Positions 16,755 through 24,939 of a DNA stretch of 53,426 nt are shown here, in pieces. Under the pieces are notes generated by a model, which saw only the letters and a program-made list of their open reading frames with translations, ran no database searches and was not told the origin of the DNA. Each line of letters opens with the position of its first letter. Within the stretch, counting starts at the first letter, position 1. Origin of the DNA: Bacillota bacterium (GTDB lineage: Bacteria > Bacillota > Clostridia > Clostridiales > Clostridiaceae); the NCBI GenBank assembly GCA_030706015.1, contig JAUZPI010000022.1, forward strand, positions 1 to 53,426. The letters are read 5' to 3'. Made by a program: the position numbers and the translations under genes.

Positions 16755-17783
16755 TTGAAATACGCTAGATCTGTAATAGCTTGGATTTTAATTTCTCTAG
16801 CTATGCAATTTGCAGGATTATTTTATATAAATAATTATTTCTTAAAGACTGAGACAAATTTCAAGGCGAAGAAGATTGAAAAACCAGCAGAAAAACCTAA
16901 AGAAATAGAAGTATCCATTCCACAAGGTGCAACCATGATTCAAGTGTCCTATGATGCTAAATATATTTCCTACTATATGGATGGTGCTATAAATGTAGTC
17001 AATACAAAGAATGGGCAAGCTAAAACCGTAAAGTTTGACGATAAGGTTAAGGTTTCAGTGTATAGATGGCTGCAGGATACAGATAGAATGTTTATCGCGG
17101 AAAAGAAAGCAGTAAAAGGCGATAGCGGTATTGATTTAACTTATTATGATGCTTCAAAAGATATTAAGGATGAAAATAAGTTTTTAGCACTGCCTGATAC
17201 TAAAACTGAGGCTACTGATATACAAGCTAATACTGTTACTAATGTAACATATGTTAAAGTTAATAAAGGTACATCCAGGAATAGTATTTATAGGATAGAT
17301 GTCATGAAATCTTTGGATAAGGTTTCGACAGAAGCTAATGCAATTGGTGATATTAAGCTGTTTCATCTAGATGACAAGTTTGCATATGAGGATAAACTTC
17401 ATGGCTGTGTATATGTTTCAGATATTAAATTGCCTATACAAATCAGTGGTTCACAAAGTTTGAGTCTTTTAGGTATTGATGAGGACGACATAATATACTT
17501 AGGTGAAAATTCTAGCGATGGAAAGATAACTAAAGTTTATTATGGAAGTTTAGAAAAGAGTACAAATGAGTGGCAAACCATTAATCTGAATAGTGCAGCA
17601 GATAAAAAAGATATATATGTGTCAACCGATGGAAATGTTTATTTGAATAATAATTTAAAAGGAATTGTACAAAATTTGAAGAGTGGCAAATTAACCGGGT
17701 ATACCGGAGTGATGTTACAAATGTGTGATAGCTGGATGGTGTCAACAGAGAATAATAAGATTATTAAAACTCAATATAAATAG
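16755..17783 (+). CDS. Membrane-anchored partner protein, copy 2 (unknown function)
   Basis: About 342 residues, paralogue of the protein at 14513, with the same signal anchor (MKYARSVIAWILISLAMQFA against MKASKRIIVWILVSLSLQLS), Lys/Pro-rich spacer and beta-rich domain. I prefer TTG 16755 because AGAGGTG (16742-16748) is well spaced and the N-terminus then aligns with copy 1; ATG 16734 would add seven residues and has an SD only 3 nt away. It closes the duplicated cassette and is followed by a strong terminator. Confidence 0.78.
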   Translation: MKYARSVIAWILISLAMQFAGLFYINNYFLKTETNFKAKKIEKPAEKPKEIEVSIPQGATMIQVSYDAKYISYYMDGAINVVNTKNGQAKTVKFDDKVKVSVYRWLQDTDRMFIAEKKAVKGDSGIDLTYYDASKDIKDENKFLALPDTKTEATDIQANTVTNVTYVKVNKGTSRNSIYRIDVMKSLDKVSTEANAIGDIKLFHLDDKFAYEDKLHGCVYVSDIKLPIQISGSQSLSLLGIDEDDIIYLGENSSDGKITKVYYGSLEKSTNEWQTINLNSAADKKDIYVSTDGNVYLNNNLKGIVQNLKSGKLTGYTGVMLQMCDSWMVSTENNKIIKTQYK

Positions 17784-17794
17784 AATTAATAATG

Positions 17795-17832
17795 AAGCAT
17801 ATGATAGATAATTACTAGCATATGCTTTTTTT
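17795..17832 (+). terminator. Terminator after the duplicated cassettes
   Basis: AAGCATATG (17795-17803) pairs with CATATGCTT (17819-17827), 15-nt loop, then a T-run; eight T's span 17825-17832. Confidence 0.88.
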
Positions 17833-17864
17833 TATAAAAAATAATACAAAAGCTTTAGGAAGTC

Positions 17865-17873
17865 TGATATAAT
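17865..17873 (+). promoter_or_regulatory. Extended -10 promoter before the GGDEF-EAL gene
   Basis: TGATATAAT is a TGn-extended perfect -10 box. No good -35 lies 17 nt upstream. The context GTCTGATATAATA is identical to that before the site-2 protease gene at 20243. Confidence 0.5.
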
Positions 17874-18000
17874 ATGTTCAAATGGAATAAAATGTAATAA
17901 ACGCAATTATAAATGACAAGTGATACAAACCTATAGGAGAAAGTAATAATCTATATTTGTATTTCTATATTAAAGTTGAATAAGGAGATTGTTACATATT

Positions 18001-20154
18001 ATGATTAAAATAATATCACGCCTTAAAAATATAAGATTGAAAAGTAAATTAGCAATAGTTTTTATTTTGCAAATACTAATTTTATTTGCTTTGGGAATTA
18101 TGGCTCTCAGATACATTAATCAAGCTGGACAAATTGATAAACAAGTACATAGCGGGATAATCCTAGCAATGATATGTACCATAATAATATCCATAACAAT
18201 AATAGTGGTATCATTTGTGTATTTTTCCAGAAACATAGCTAAACAACTAAAAAAGGAGATTCAATTTGCTGAAGAGCTGGCATGCGGAAATTTGCAGGAG
18301 TATATTGAGGTTCAATCCAATGATGAAATAGGATTGCTAGCTAAAGCTCTAAATAAGGCCGCTGAAAATACATTAGGATTGGTACAAAAGGTGGCTGATA
18401 AAGAAGAAGAACTTAGACAACAAATGGAGGAATTGAAAATAACTGAAGAAAAACTTAGAATAAGTGAGGAAAGACATAGGCTGGCATTGGAAGGGGCTAA
18501 TGAGGGGATTTGGGATGTGGATATTAAGACCAAACATATATATATATCAAATAGAGGACAAGAAATTTTAGAAATTAGAGAATATGTTGATTCGGATTAC
18601 TTTTTAATATGGGAACTGAAAAAAATAATAGATTTACAGGACTTAAAAGAATTTATCAGGACTATAAGAAGTCTGATTAAAAATACAACACCTTTTTATC
18701 ATAAAGAAATGAAAATTAATACTAGTAACAATCAAGTTAAATATATTCTTATTCGAGGTAAGAATATATGGGATTCAAAAGGACAAACAGTTCGAATGGT
18801 AGGATCAATTTCAGATATTACTGAAAAGAAAAAGACGGAAGAAACAATAAATTTTTTAGCATACTATAATGCATTAACAAGCCTGCCTAATAGAGTCTAT
18901 ATAAATAGAAAACTACCAGAACTAATAGAAAGACTGGGTATGAAAAATCGGAAAGGTGCAGTACTATTTTTAGATTTGGACAATTTTAAAACTGTAAACG
19001 ATACGTTAGGCCATGATGCTGGAGATGAGCTGCTTCAGAAGATTGCTGATATTTTTAGAACATGCATAAAAGCAAATGAATTAGTATGCCATTTAGGTGG
19101 AGATGAATTTATATTTTTTACTCCTAATATTAATAAGATAGATGATGCAAAGGAGTTTGCAAATAGGCTGTTAAATAAATTTAATAAATCCTTTAAAGTT
19201 AAAGATCAGGAACTGTATGTTACAGCTAGTATTGGTATAGCTATTTATCCCGTAGATGGTTGGAATCTAGAAACTTTATTGAAAAATGCTGATACAGCAA
19301 TGTATCAATCAAAGGGAAAGGGAAAAAATGGATATCGATTATTTACCCGGGAAATGAATTCGAAAATATCCGAAAGAGTTACATTGCAAAATAATTTACG
19401 TAAAGCAATAGAAAAAAATGAGTTCTTCATAGAATATCAACCTAAAATAGATATATACACTGGTAGAATGGAGAGTATGGAGGCACTTATACGATGGCAT
19501 AACCCCAATTTAGGAGTTGTTTCTCCTGCTAGATTTATACCATTAGCAGAGGAAACTGGACTAATAATTCCTATTGGAGAATATGTATTAGAGACAGCTT
19601 GTAGACAAAATAAATTGTGGCAGCAAGCTGGAAATAGGCCAGTAAGAGTTGCAGTTAATCTATCAGTATCTCAGTTCCAACAAAAAAACTTGGTGAATTA
19701 TATAGAGAGTATACTTAAATTAACTGGATTAGACCCAAAGTGGTTAGAAGTAGAAATAACAGAAAGTGTTGTTGTGAATAATTTTGATAGAACAATAAAA
19801 ATACTTGGTAAGCTTAAGGATATGGGAATAATGGTGTCATTAGATGATTTTGGTACAGGATATTCTTCTCTAAATTATTTAAGGATGCTTCCATTAAATG
19901 CTTTGAAAATTGATAAATCCTTTATTAAAGGTCTGTGCTCTCAATCAAAGGAAAGTTTAATTGCTTCATCATTGATAAATTTAGCTCACGGTATTAATTT
20001 GAAGGTAATTGCTGAAGGGGTAGAGAATGCAGATCAATATAATATTTTAAAAAGATATGGATGTGATGAGGTTCAGGGATATTATTTTAGTAAACCAGTT
20101 TCAGCAAATGAGTTTGAATTACTTTTACGAAAAACAAAGGCTTTTAAGCTATAG
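18001..20154 (+). CDS. Bifunctional-type c-di-GMP protein: HAMP-PAS-GGDEF-EAL
   Basis: 717 residues. Two N-terminal membrane segments lie near residues 14-36 and 51-77 with only a short loop between them. A HAMP domain follows (about 75-130), then a coiled coil and a PAS domain (about 150-275). GGDEF is intact (HLGGDEFIF), but the inhibitory RxxD site is replaced by KANE, so product inhibition is probably absent. The EAL domain (about 450-715) keeps all catalytic landmarks: MEALIRWHNP, AVNLSVSQF, EITES, DDFGTGYSSL, KIDKSF, EGVE and VQGYYFSKP. It can in principle make and degrade c-di-GMP; which dominates is not readable. ATG 18001 lies 13 nt after AAGGAG; a TTG at 17989 abuts that SD. Confidence 0.93.
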   Translation: MIKIISRLKNIRLKSKLAIVFILQILILFALGIMALRYINQAGQIDKQVHSGIILAMICTIIISITIIVVSFVYFSRNIAKQLKKEIQFAEELACGNLQEYIEVQSNDEIGLLAKALNKAAENTLGLVQKVADKEEELRQQMEELKITEEKLRISEERHRLALEGANEGIWDVDIKTKHIYISNRGQEILEIREYVDSDYFLIWELKKIIDLQDLKEFIRTIRSLIKNTTPFYHKEMKINTSNNQVKYILIRGKNIWDSKGQTVRMVGSISDITEKKKTEETINFLAYYNALTSLPNRVYINRKLPELIERLGMKNRKGAVLFLDLDNFKTVNDTLGHDAGDELLQKIADIFRTCIKANELVCHLGGDEFIFFTPNINKIDDAKEFANRLLNKFNKSFKVKDQELYVTASIGIAIYPVDGWNLETLLKNADTAMYQSKGKGKNGYRLFTREMNSKISERVTLQNNLRKAIEKNEFFIEYQPKIDIYTGRMESMEALIRWHNPNLGVVSPARFIPLAEETGLIIPIGEYVLETACRQNKLWQQAGNRPVRVAVNLSVSQFQQKNLVNYIESILKLTGLDPKWLEVEITESVVVNNFDRTIKILGKLKDMGIMVSLDDFGTGYSSLNYLRMLPLNALKIDKSFIKGLCSQSKESLIASSLINLAHGINLKVIAEGVENADQYNILKRYGCDEVQGYYFSKPVSANEFELLLRKTKAFKL

Positions 20155-20203
20155 TGTTTTGCAGATATGATTAATATATTTAATTTAAAATGTTAACAAA
20201 GTC

Positions 20204-20212
20204 TGATATAAT
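20204..20212 (+). promoter_or_regulatory. Extended -10 promoter before the site-2 protease gene
   Basis: TGATATAAT in the context GTCTGATATAATA, about 31 nt before the GTG start. The -35 region (TTTAAA at 20184) is weak. It could drive the site-2 protease and the kinase genes behind it. Confidence 0.55.
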
Positions 20213-20242
20213 AAAACTACTAAGAATTAGGAGGTTTTATTA

Positions 20243-20905
20243 GTGGATTTAGATTTAAGGTCTATACTATTAGACAAAGTTTTATTGATTCCAGCAATAT
20301 TTATAGCTTTCACATTTCATGAATATGCACATGCATTGGTAGCTGATAGATTGGGAGATAAGACACCTAGATTCCAAGGGAGACTTACCTTAAATCCTTT
20401 GGTTCATACTGATATAATAGGATTTATTTTATTTTTGGTTGTTGGGTTTGGATATGCTAAACCTGTACAAACAAATCCAAGTGCCTACAAACATTATTAT
20501 AAGGATGATTTAAAGGTTAGTGCTGCAGGACCTATAGCTAATTTGGTAGTAGCTTTTATATTTGCCTTACTCACTGGCGTTATGTTGAAGCTTACTACTA
20601 ATAATAGTTTCTCTTCTAACATGATTTTAGATGTAGTTTTTAAAATACTATTGAATGTTGTGTACTTAAATTGCATACTATTTTTATTTAATCTAATACC
20701 GCTGCCGGGTTTTGATGGCTTTCACATTTTAAGAGATTTATTTCCAAAGGCTTTTTATAATATTGAAGGAACATTGTATCAATATCAGATATTTATTTTA
20801 TTGATATTCATTATGCCTATAATAGGGGGGAATTCTATTGCCTCACTTATCGTGGGTAAACCCGCATATTTATTAACTAATTTTCTACTAAGCATTATTC
20901 ACTAA
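20243..20905 (+). CDS. Site-2 protease family (M50) membrane metalloprotease
   Basis: 220-residue polytopic membrane protein of the short M50 type without PDZ domain. The zinc motif HEYAH (HExxH) lies in the first membrane segment near residue 28, and the third ligand Asp is in LIPLPGFDGFHIL near residue 160 (the NxxPxxxxDG motif). Such proteins cut other proteins within the membrane; the substrate is unknown. The start is GTG, supported by AGGAGG 8 nt upstream; no ATG fits. The histidine kinase gene starts only 18 nt after the stop, so the protease is probably in one transcript with the two-component genes. Confidence 0.9.
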   Translation: MDLDLRSILLDKVLLIPAIFIAFTFHEYAHALVADRLGDKTPRFQGRLTLNPLVHTDIIGFILFLVVGFGYAKPVQTNPSAYKHYYKDDLKVSAAGPIANLVVAFIFALLTGVMLKLTTNNSFSSNMILDVVFKILLNVVYLNCILFLFNLIPLPGFDGFHILRDLFPKAFYNIEGTLYQYQIFILLIFIMPIIGGNSIASLIVGKPAYLLTNFLLSIIH

Positions 20906-20923
20906 TATATAGGGGAAAAAGAA

Positions 20924-22030
20924 TTGGCGGATAAAGTATTAATAATTAAAGTACTATTACTTATGTATTCAATTGGAGAATATACTGCTTTAGACATGGG
21001 TAAAGGGGAGCTAGTTGTTATTTCTATATTGCTATATATAACTAGCGAGATTCTCTTTTACGTATTGTCTAATGAAAAAATCAAAATAGCTCTGAAAGTT
21101 TTTTCTTTAGTTACCACTTTGCTTGTTTCGTTTAATTTTAACTTTTTTTCAGTACTGGTACCACTTTGTTTATGTGAGTTGTTTAATTTTTACTCCAAAA
21201 ACAAGTTGCTTTTTTTTATTTCATTGGCGGCACCAATTTATTTTTCTAATGTCCAAAATGCATTTCGGCACATAATTATATCGGCTATAGGTTTATTTTT
21301 TTATTATACATACGTATATCAGCATAATAAAATACTATTGTTAATAAAAGAAAATGATGATTTAAGAGAAAAGAATTATAGATTAAATACTATTCTTGAC
21401 AAAACCGAGCAATATGAGGCTCAAATTAAGTATACCTCAGTCTTGGAAGAACGGAATAGAATTTCCCAGGAAATACATGATAAAATTGGTCATACTATTT
21501 CTGCTAGTTTGATGCAACTTGAGGCGGCTAAATTGCTATTAAGTAAAGACGCTGATAGGGCTTTTGCTATGGTGCAAAATGTTATAGATGTGCTAAGAAA
21601 CGGGTCAGAAGGTATAAGATCTACACTTAGAAATATAAAACCAAAATCAGAACAAATGGGGTTTAATAAATTAAAACTTATGGTAGAGGAATTTCAAGCT
21701 AAAAATTCTATCAGTACCCAATTGCTCTATAGTGGAGATTTAGAAAAGATAGCATATTTTCAGTGGAAGATTATATTAGATAATGTTGGCGAGGCACTAA
21801 CTAATTGTGTTAAACATTCAGACGCATCAACGGTAAAAGTTAAAATAGAGGTTCTGAATAAGATTGTAAAAGCTGAGGTTAAAGATGACGGCAATGGTAA
21901 TTTAAATATTATTAAAAGCTTAGGTCTTTTAGGCATGGAAGAGAGAACTGAGAATGCCGGTGGTAAGCTTCTTATCCACGGAGAAAGTGGATTTTCTATC
22001 ATTACCTTGTTAAATATATGTGATGCTTAG
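20924..22030 (+). CDS. NarL/DesK-type sensor histidine kinase
   Basis: 368 residues. The first 125 residues form several membrane helices with short loops, the DesK/LiaS-like intramembrane-sensing layout. A coiled coil (about 135-155) precedes the HisKA_3 box ERNRISQEIHDKIGHTISAS with the phospho-acceptor His. The HATPase_c part follows with NVGEALTNCVKHSDAS (N box) and VKDDGNG (G box). TTG 20924 is the start, 6-7 nt after AGGGGAA. The response-regulator gene starts 43 nt downstream. Architecture and the following ABC genes match the LnrJ/YfiJ type, which senses membrane-active compounds; that function is inferred from synteny. Confidence 0.9.
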   Translation: MADKVLIIKVLLLMYSIGEYTALDMGKGELVVISILLYITSEILFYVLSNEKIKIALKVFSLVTTLLVSFNFNFFSVLVPLCLCELFNFYSKNKLLFFISLAAPIYFSNVQNAFRHIIISAIGLFFYYTYVYQHNKILLLIKENDDLREKNYRLNTILDKTEQYEAQIKYTSVLEERNRISQEIHDKIGHTISASLMQLEAAKLLLSKDADRAFAMVQNVIDVLRNGSEGIRSTLRNIKPKSEQMGFNKLKLMVEEFQAKNSISTQLLYSGDLEKIAYFQWKIILDNVGEALTNCVKHSDASTVKVKIEVLNKIVKAEVKDDGNGNLNIIKSLGLLGMEERTENAGGKLLIHGESGFSIITLLNICDA

Positions 22031-22073
22031 TGATTATTTAATGAACTATTTTGAATCGTTAGGAGTGAAGGGG

Positions 22074-22718
22074 TTGAGCATAAAGCTTCTTATTGCAGAT
22101 GATGATTCTTTAATTAGAGAAAGCTTAAAGATTATCATAGGATTAGATGAAGATTTTGAAATTATCCATTGCGTTGAAAATGGATTGGAAGCTGTAAAAG
22201 GATGCAAGAACAGTGAAGTAGACGTGGCACTGTTGGATGTAAGAATGCCAATTATGAATGGTGTAGAATCAGCAGGAGAAATTTGTAGGAATACAAATAC
22301 AAAGGTGATTATTTTGACTACTTTTGATGAGGATGAATTTATAATGAAGGCCCTTCAAAATGGTGCTCAGGGTTATATCCTTAAAAACAATACTCCAGAT
22401 AAAATTAAGGATACTATTAAAATGGTGTACAATGGTGCTGCTGTAGTTCAAGATGTAGTTCTAGAGCGAGTAAAGGCAGGGTTAAATTCTAATGCTAAAG
22501 GTCTAGCACAGGAAAAGAAGATTGATAGAAGCTTATTTACAGAGAGAGAGTTAGACGTAATGAAAGCTATAGCACAAGGATATTCTAATAAAGGCATTTC
22601 TCAAAAACTTTTTATCTCTGAAGGTACGGTTAAAAACTATATTACGTCCATATTAAATAAAACAGGTTTGGAGCATAGAACGCAAATAGCTATATATTAT
22701 TTAAAGGGTGGACAATAA
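22074..22718 (+). CDS. NarL/LuxR-family response regulator
   Basis: 214 residues. Receiver domain: acidic pocket in LLIADDDSL, phospho-acceptor Asp in VALLDVRMP, Thr in ILTTFDED and Lys in YILKNN. C-terminal LuxR-type helix-turn-helix: TERELDVMKAIAQGYSNKGI followed by SEGTVKNYITSIL. I choose TTG 22074 because AGGAG (22061-22065) lies 8 nt upstream and the protein then has the normal receiver start (MSIKLLIADDD). An ATG at 22020 would overlap the kinase gene and add 18 unusual residues. It probably activates the ABC transporter genes that follow. Confidence 0.92.
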   Translation: MSIKLLIADDDSLIRESLKIIIGLDEDFEIIHCVENGLEAVKGCKNSEVDVALLDVRMPIMNGVESAGEICRNTNTKVIILTTFDEDEFIMKALQNGAQGYILKNNTPDKIKDTIKMVYNGAAVVQDVVLERVKAGLNSNAKGLAQEKKIDRSLFTERELDVMKAIAQGYSNKGISQKLFISEGTVKNYITSILNKTGLEHRTQIAIYYLKGGQ

Positions 22719-22742
22719 AATATGACTTTCGTCATAGCAGGA

Positions 22743-22780
22743 AAGTGACTTTCTATACTAAGTAGAGGGTCATTTTTTTT
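22743..22780 (+). terminator. Terminator between the response regulator and ABC genes
   Basis: A 13-bp stem (22743-22755 with 22763-22775, three G-U pairs) and seven-nt loop is followed by a T-run to 22780. It should separate the two-component genes from the ABC operon, which then needs its own promoter, as in regulated exporter operons. Confidence 0.8.
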
Positions 22781-22850
22781 ATATAATGATATTGTAGTAA
22801 AACGTTAGGTTTAAAAAATAAAAGTTTAGATAGAAGAGGAGAGTTGGAAA

Positions 22851-23786
22851 ATGAAGGTATTGAATATTGAGAGTTTAGTAAAAAAGTTTGGAGATTTAAC
22901 TGCGGTTAATAATATAAACCTACAAGTAGAGCAGGGAGAGATATACGGTTTATTAGGTCCTAATGGCGCAGGAAAAAGTACAACTATAAATATGATAAGT
23001 GCGTTATTAAATCCAAGTAAAGGTAAAATAGAAATAATGGGATATGACATTGGGAAAGAAACAATGAAAGCAAAAAAGAATCTTGGAATAGTCCCCCAAG
23101 ATATTGCAGTATATGAGAGTTTAACAGCCTTTGAGAATGTGAAATTCTTTGCTAGTCTTTATGGCTTAAAAGGAGCTGAATTAAAAAGTAAATCCTTAGA
23201 AGCTTTAGAGTTTGTAGGACTTTCTGATAGAATGAAGGATTATCCAAAGAACTTTTCAGGAGGAATGAAAAGAAGATTAAACATAGCTTGTGCTATTGCT
23301 CATAGACCTAAGCTTATAATAATGGATGAGCCTACTGTGGGAATAGATCCTCAGTCAAGAAATCATATTTTAAACTCAGTTAGACAGTTAAATAAAATGG
23401 GCTGTACAATTATTTACACCACACACTATATGGAGGAAGTTGAAGAAATATGCTCTAAAATTTCTATTATTGATCATGGTAAAGTAATAGCTGAGGGAAC
23501 GAAAGAGGAATTAAAAGAAATAGTGACAGATAAAAATGTAGTTGCAGTTACTGTTAATTCTATAGAAAAGGTAGATGAAAAAGAGCTGAAACGAATAAAT
23601 GGAGTCGTAAATGTAGAAGTAATGGACAGCACAGTTGAAATTAGCTCATCTAAAGATGTAAATAATTTGGATAAATTAATAATTTATTTTACCGAAAAAA
23701 ATATTCCTATTAGAAACGTTGAAAGTAAGATTCCTAATTTAGAAACTGTATTTTTAACGCTGACAGGTAGAAAGTTAAGAGATTAA
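22851..23786 (+). CDS. ABC transporter ATP-binding protein (LnrL-like)
   Basis: 311 residues, one nucleotide-binding domain. Walker A GPNGAGKST lies near residue 38, Q-loop near GIVPQDIAVYESL, signature FSGGMKRRLNIACA, Walker B LIIMDEPTVGIDP and H-loop TTHYMEE. The C-terminal extension of about 90 residues is typical of ABC-2 (drug or antibiotic) exporters. GAGGAGAG about 9 nt upstream sets the ATG. Two permease genes follow, giving a kinase/regulator/ATPase/permease/permease order equal to lnrJKLMN of Bacillus subtilis. The substrate is inferred to be an amphiphilic toxin, not shown by the sequence. Confidence 0.93.
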   Translation: MKVLNIESLVKKFGDLTAVNNINLQVEQGEIYGLLGPNGAGKSTTINMISALLNPSKGKIEIMGYDIGKETMKAKKNLGIVPQDIAVYESLTAFENVKFFASLYGLKGAELKSKSLEALEFVGLSDRMKDYPKNFSGGMKRRLNIACAIAHRPKLIIMDEPTVGIDPQSRNHILNSVRQLNKMGCTIIYTTHYMEEVEEICSKISIIDHGKVIAEGTKEELKEIVTDKNVVAVTVNSIEKVDEKELKRINGVVNVEVMDSTVEISSSKDVNNLDKLIIYFTEKNIPIRNVESKIPNLETVFLTLTGRKLRD

Positions 23787-23817
23787 TTAAATTAGGTTAA
23801 TAAGGAGGTATCTTTTA

Positions 23818-24939
23818 GTGAATATGTTAAATATAATCAAGAAGTGTATAATTCTTAATATGAGAGATAAAAAAAACTTAGTTCTCATGATTCTATTTCC
23901 AATTGCCTTAATTGGAATTCTTGGAAGTGTATTTAATAACAATTTTGAAGGAACCAGTATAGGGAAGATAGATGTGCTTTATAGTCAAACTGGAAATGGC
24001 AATGCAAATAAGGCTTTTGAAGTTTTTAAGGAAAATTCTAAAAATTTAAATATAGTGTTTTTACAAGTTAATGATGAAAGTAAAGCAGTGAAGGAAATAA
24101 AGAATGCAAAATACTCCTGTTATATAAAAGTAAATGGTGAGAATGATACCATAAATTTTTATAAAAATGAAAAACAAAATATTGAAGCAGGGCTAGTACA
24201 AAATGTACTAACCATAGTGACTCAAAGGTATAGTGTTATCACAGAAATTGCAAAGGTTAATCCTAGAATAGTACCAGAACTAGCTAAAGATACATCAGCT
24301 AATTTTGTAAGTCTGCAGTCAGTAGATAAAAAGAAAACACCTAGAGCTATGGATTACTACGCTGTGACAATGTTAACTCTCATTATCATGTATGCTTCTG
24401 TAGGCGGCGGAATGTCAACTATAGCAGAAAAAACAAATAAGACATGGGAGCGCATGATAAGCTCACCGGTTTACAAAGTTCAAATATTTATTGGAGAAAC
24501 AATAGGAAAATTAATTGTAACTTTCATACAAGCAGCGGTGGTGATATTATTCAGTAAGTATGTATATAACGCTGATTGGGGCAGTAATATTACAGCAGTA
24601 ATTGCTATAATAGCAACACAAATTATAATGGCAATCAGTATTGGGATAGGTGTTGCATTTATCTTTAAAAGCGAAAATGCTGTAGCTGGAATTTTAAATA
24701 CTTTAATTCCGTTTATGTGCTTTCTTGGAGGAGCATATATTAAGGTGGACTCTTTCACAAATCCTGTATTTGTTTTTTTTACGAAAATGTCACCTGTTAA
24801 ATGGAGTAATGATGCTATTTTTAGAACGGTTTACTCAAACGATACTAGTTATATCATTCCAGCCATTGCTGTTAATTTGGGTATTGCCATAGTATTTTTA
24901 ATGATATCATCCATGATAATGAGGAGGGAAACCGCGTAA
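23818..24939 (+). CDS. ABC-2 type permease (LnrM-like)
   Basis: 373 residues. One N-terminal helix (LVLMILFPIALIGILGSVF) is followed by a large outside domain (about residues 45-185) and five C-terminal helices, the standard ABC-2 exporter plan. GTG 23818 is the start, 9 nt after AAGGAGG; the ATG two codons later is too far from it. Its stop overlaps the ATG of the next permease as TAATG, so the two are translationally coupled and likely form a heterodimer. Confidence 0.9.
   Translation: MNMLNIIKKCIILNMRDKKNLVLMILFPIALIGILGSVFNNNFEGTSIGKIDVLYSQTGNGNANKAFEVFKENSKNLNIVFLQVNDESKAVKEIKNAKYSCYIKVNGENDTINFYKNEKQNIEAGLVQNVLTIVTQRYSVITEIAKVNPRIVPELAKDTSANFVSLQSVDKKKTPRAMDYYAVTMLTLIIMYASVGGGMSTIAEKTNKTWERMISSPVYKVQIFIGETIGKLIVTFIQAAVVILFSKYVYNADWGSNITAVIAIIATQIIMAISIGIGVAFIFKSENAVAGILNTLIPFMCFLGGAYIKVDSFTNPVFVFFTKMSPVKWSNDAIFRTVYSNDTSYIIPAIAVNLGIAIVFLMISSMIMRRETA

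Larger units (their letters stand above)
13361..17783 (+). repeat. Tandem duplication of a two-gene cassette
   Basis: Unit 1 (13361-15562) and unit 2 (15671-17783) each encode an anchored phosphodiester glycosidase followed by an anchored beta-rich partner of nearly equal size (356 + 349 and 342 + 342 residues). The proteins are clearly homologous pairwise but diverged at DNA level, so the duplication is old and kept. Confidence 0.85.

Noticed and set aside
17784..18000. c-di-GMP riboswitch before the GGDEF-EAL gene
   Set aside because: The gap contains only a terminator, an extended -10 box and AT-rich sequence; no GEMM-like conserved core or tetraloop-receptor fold was found.
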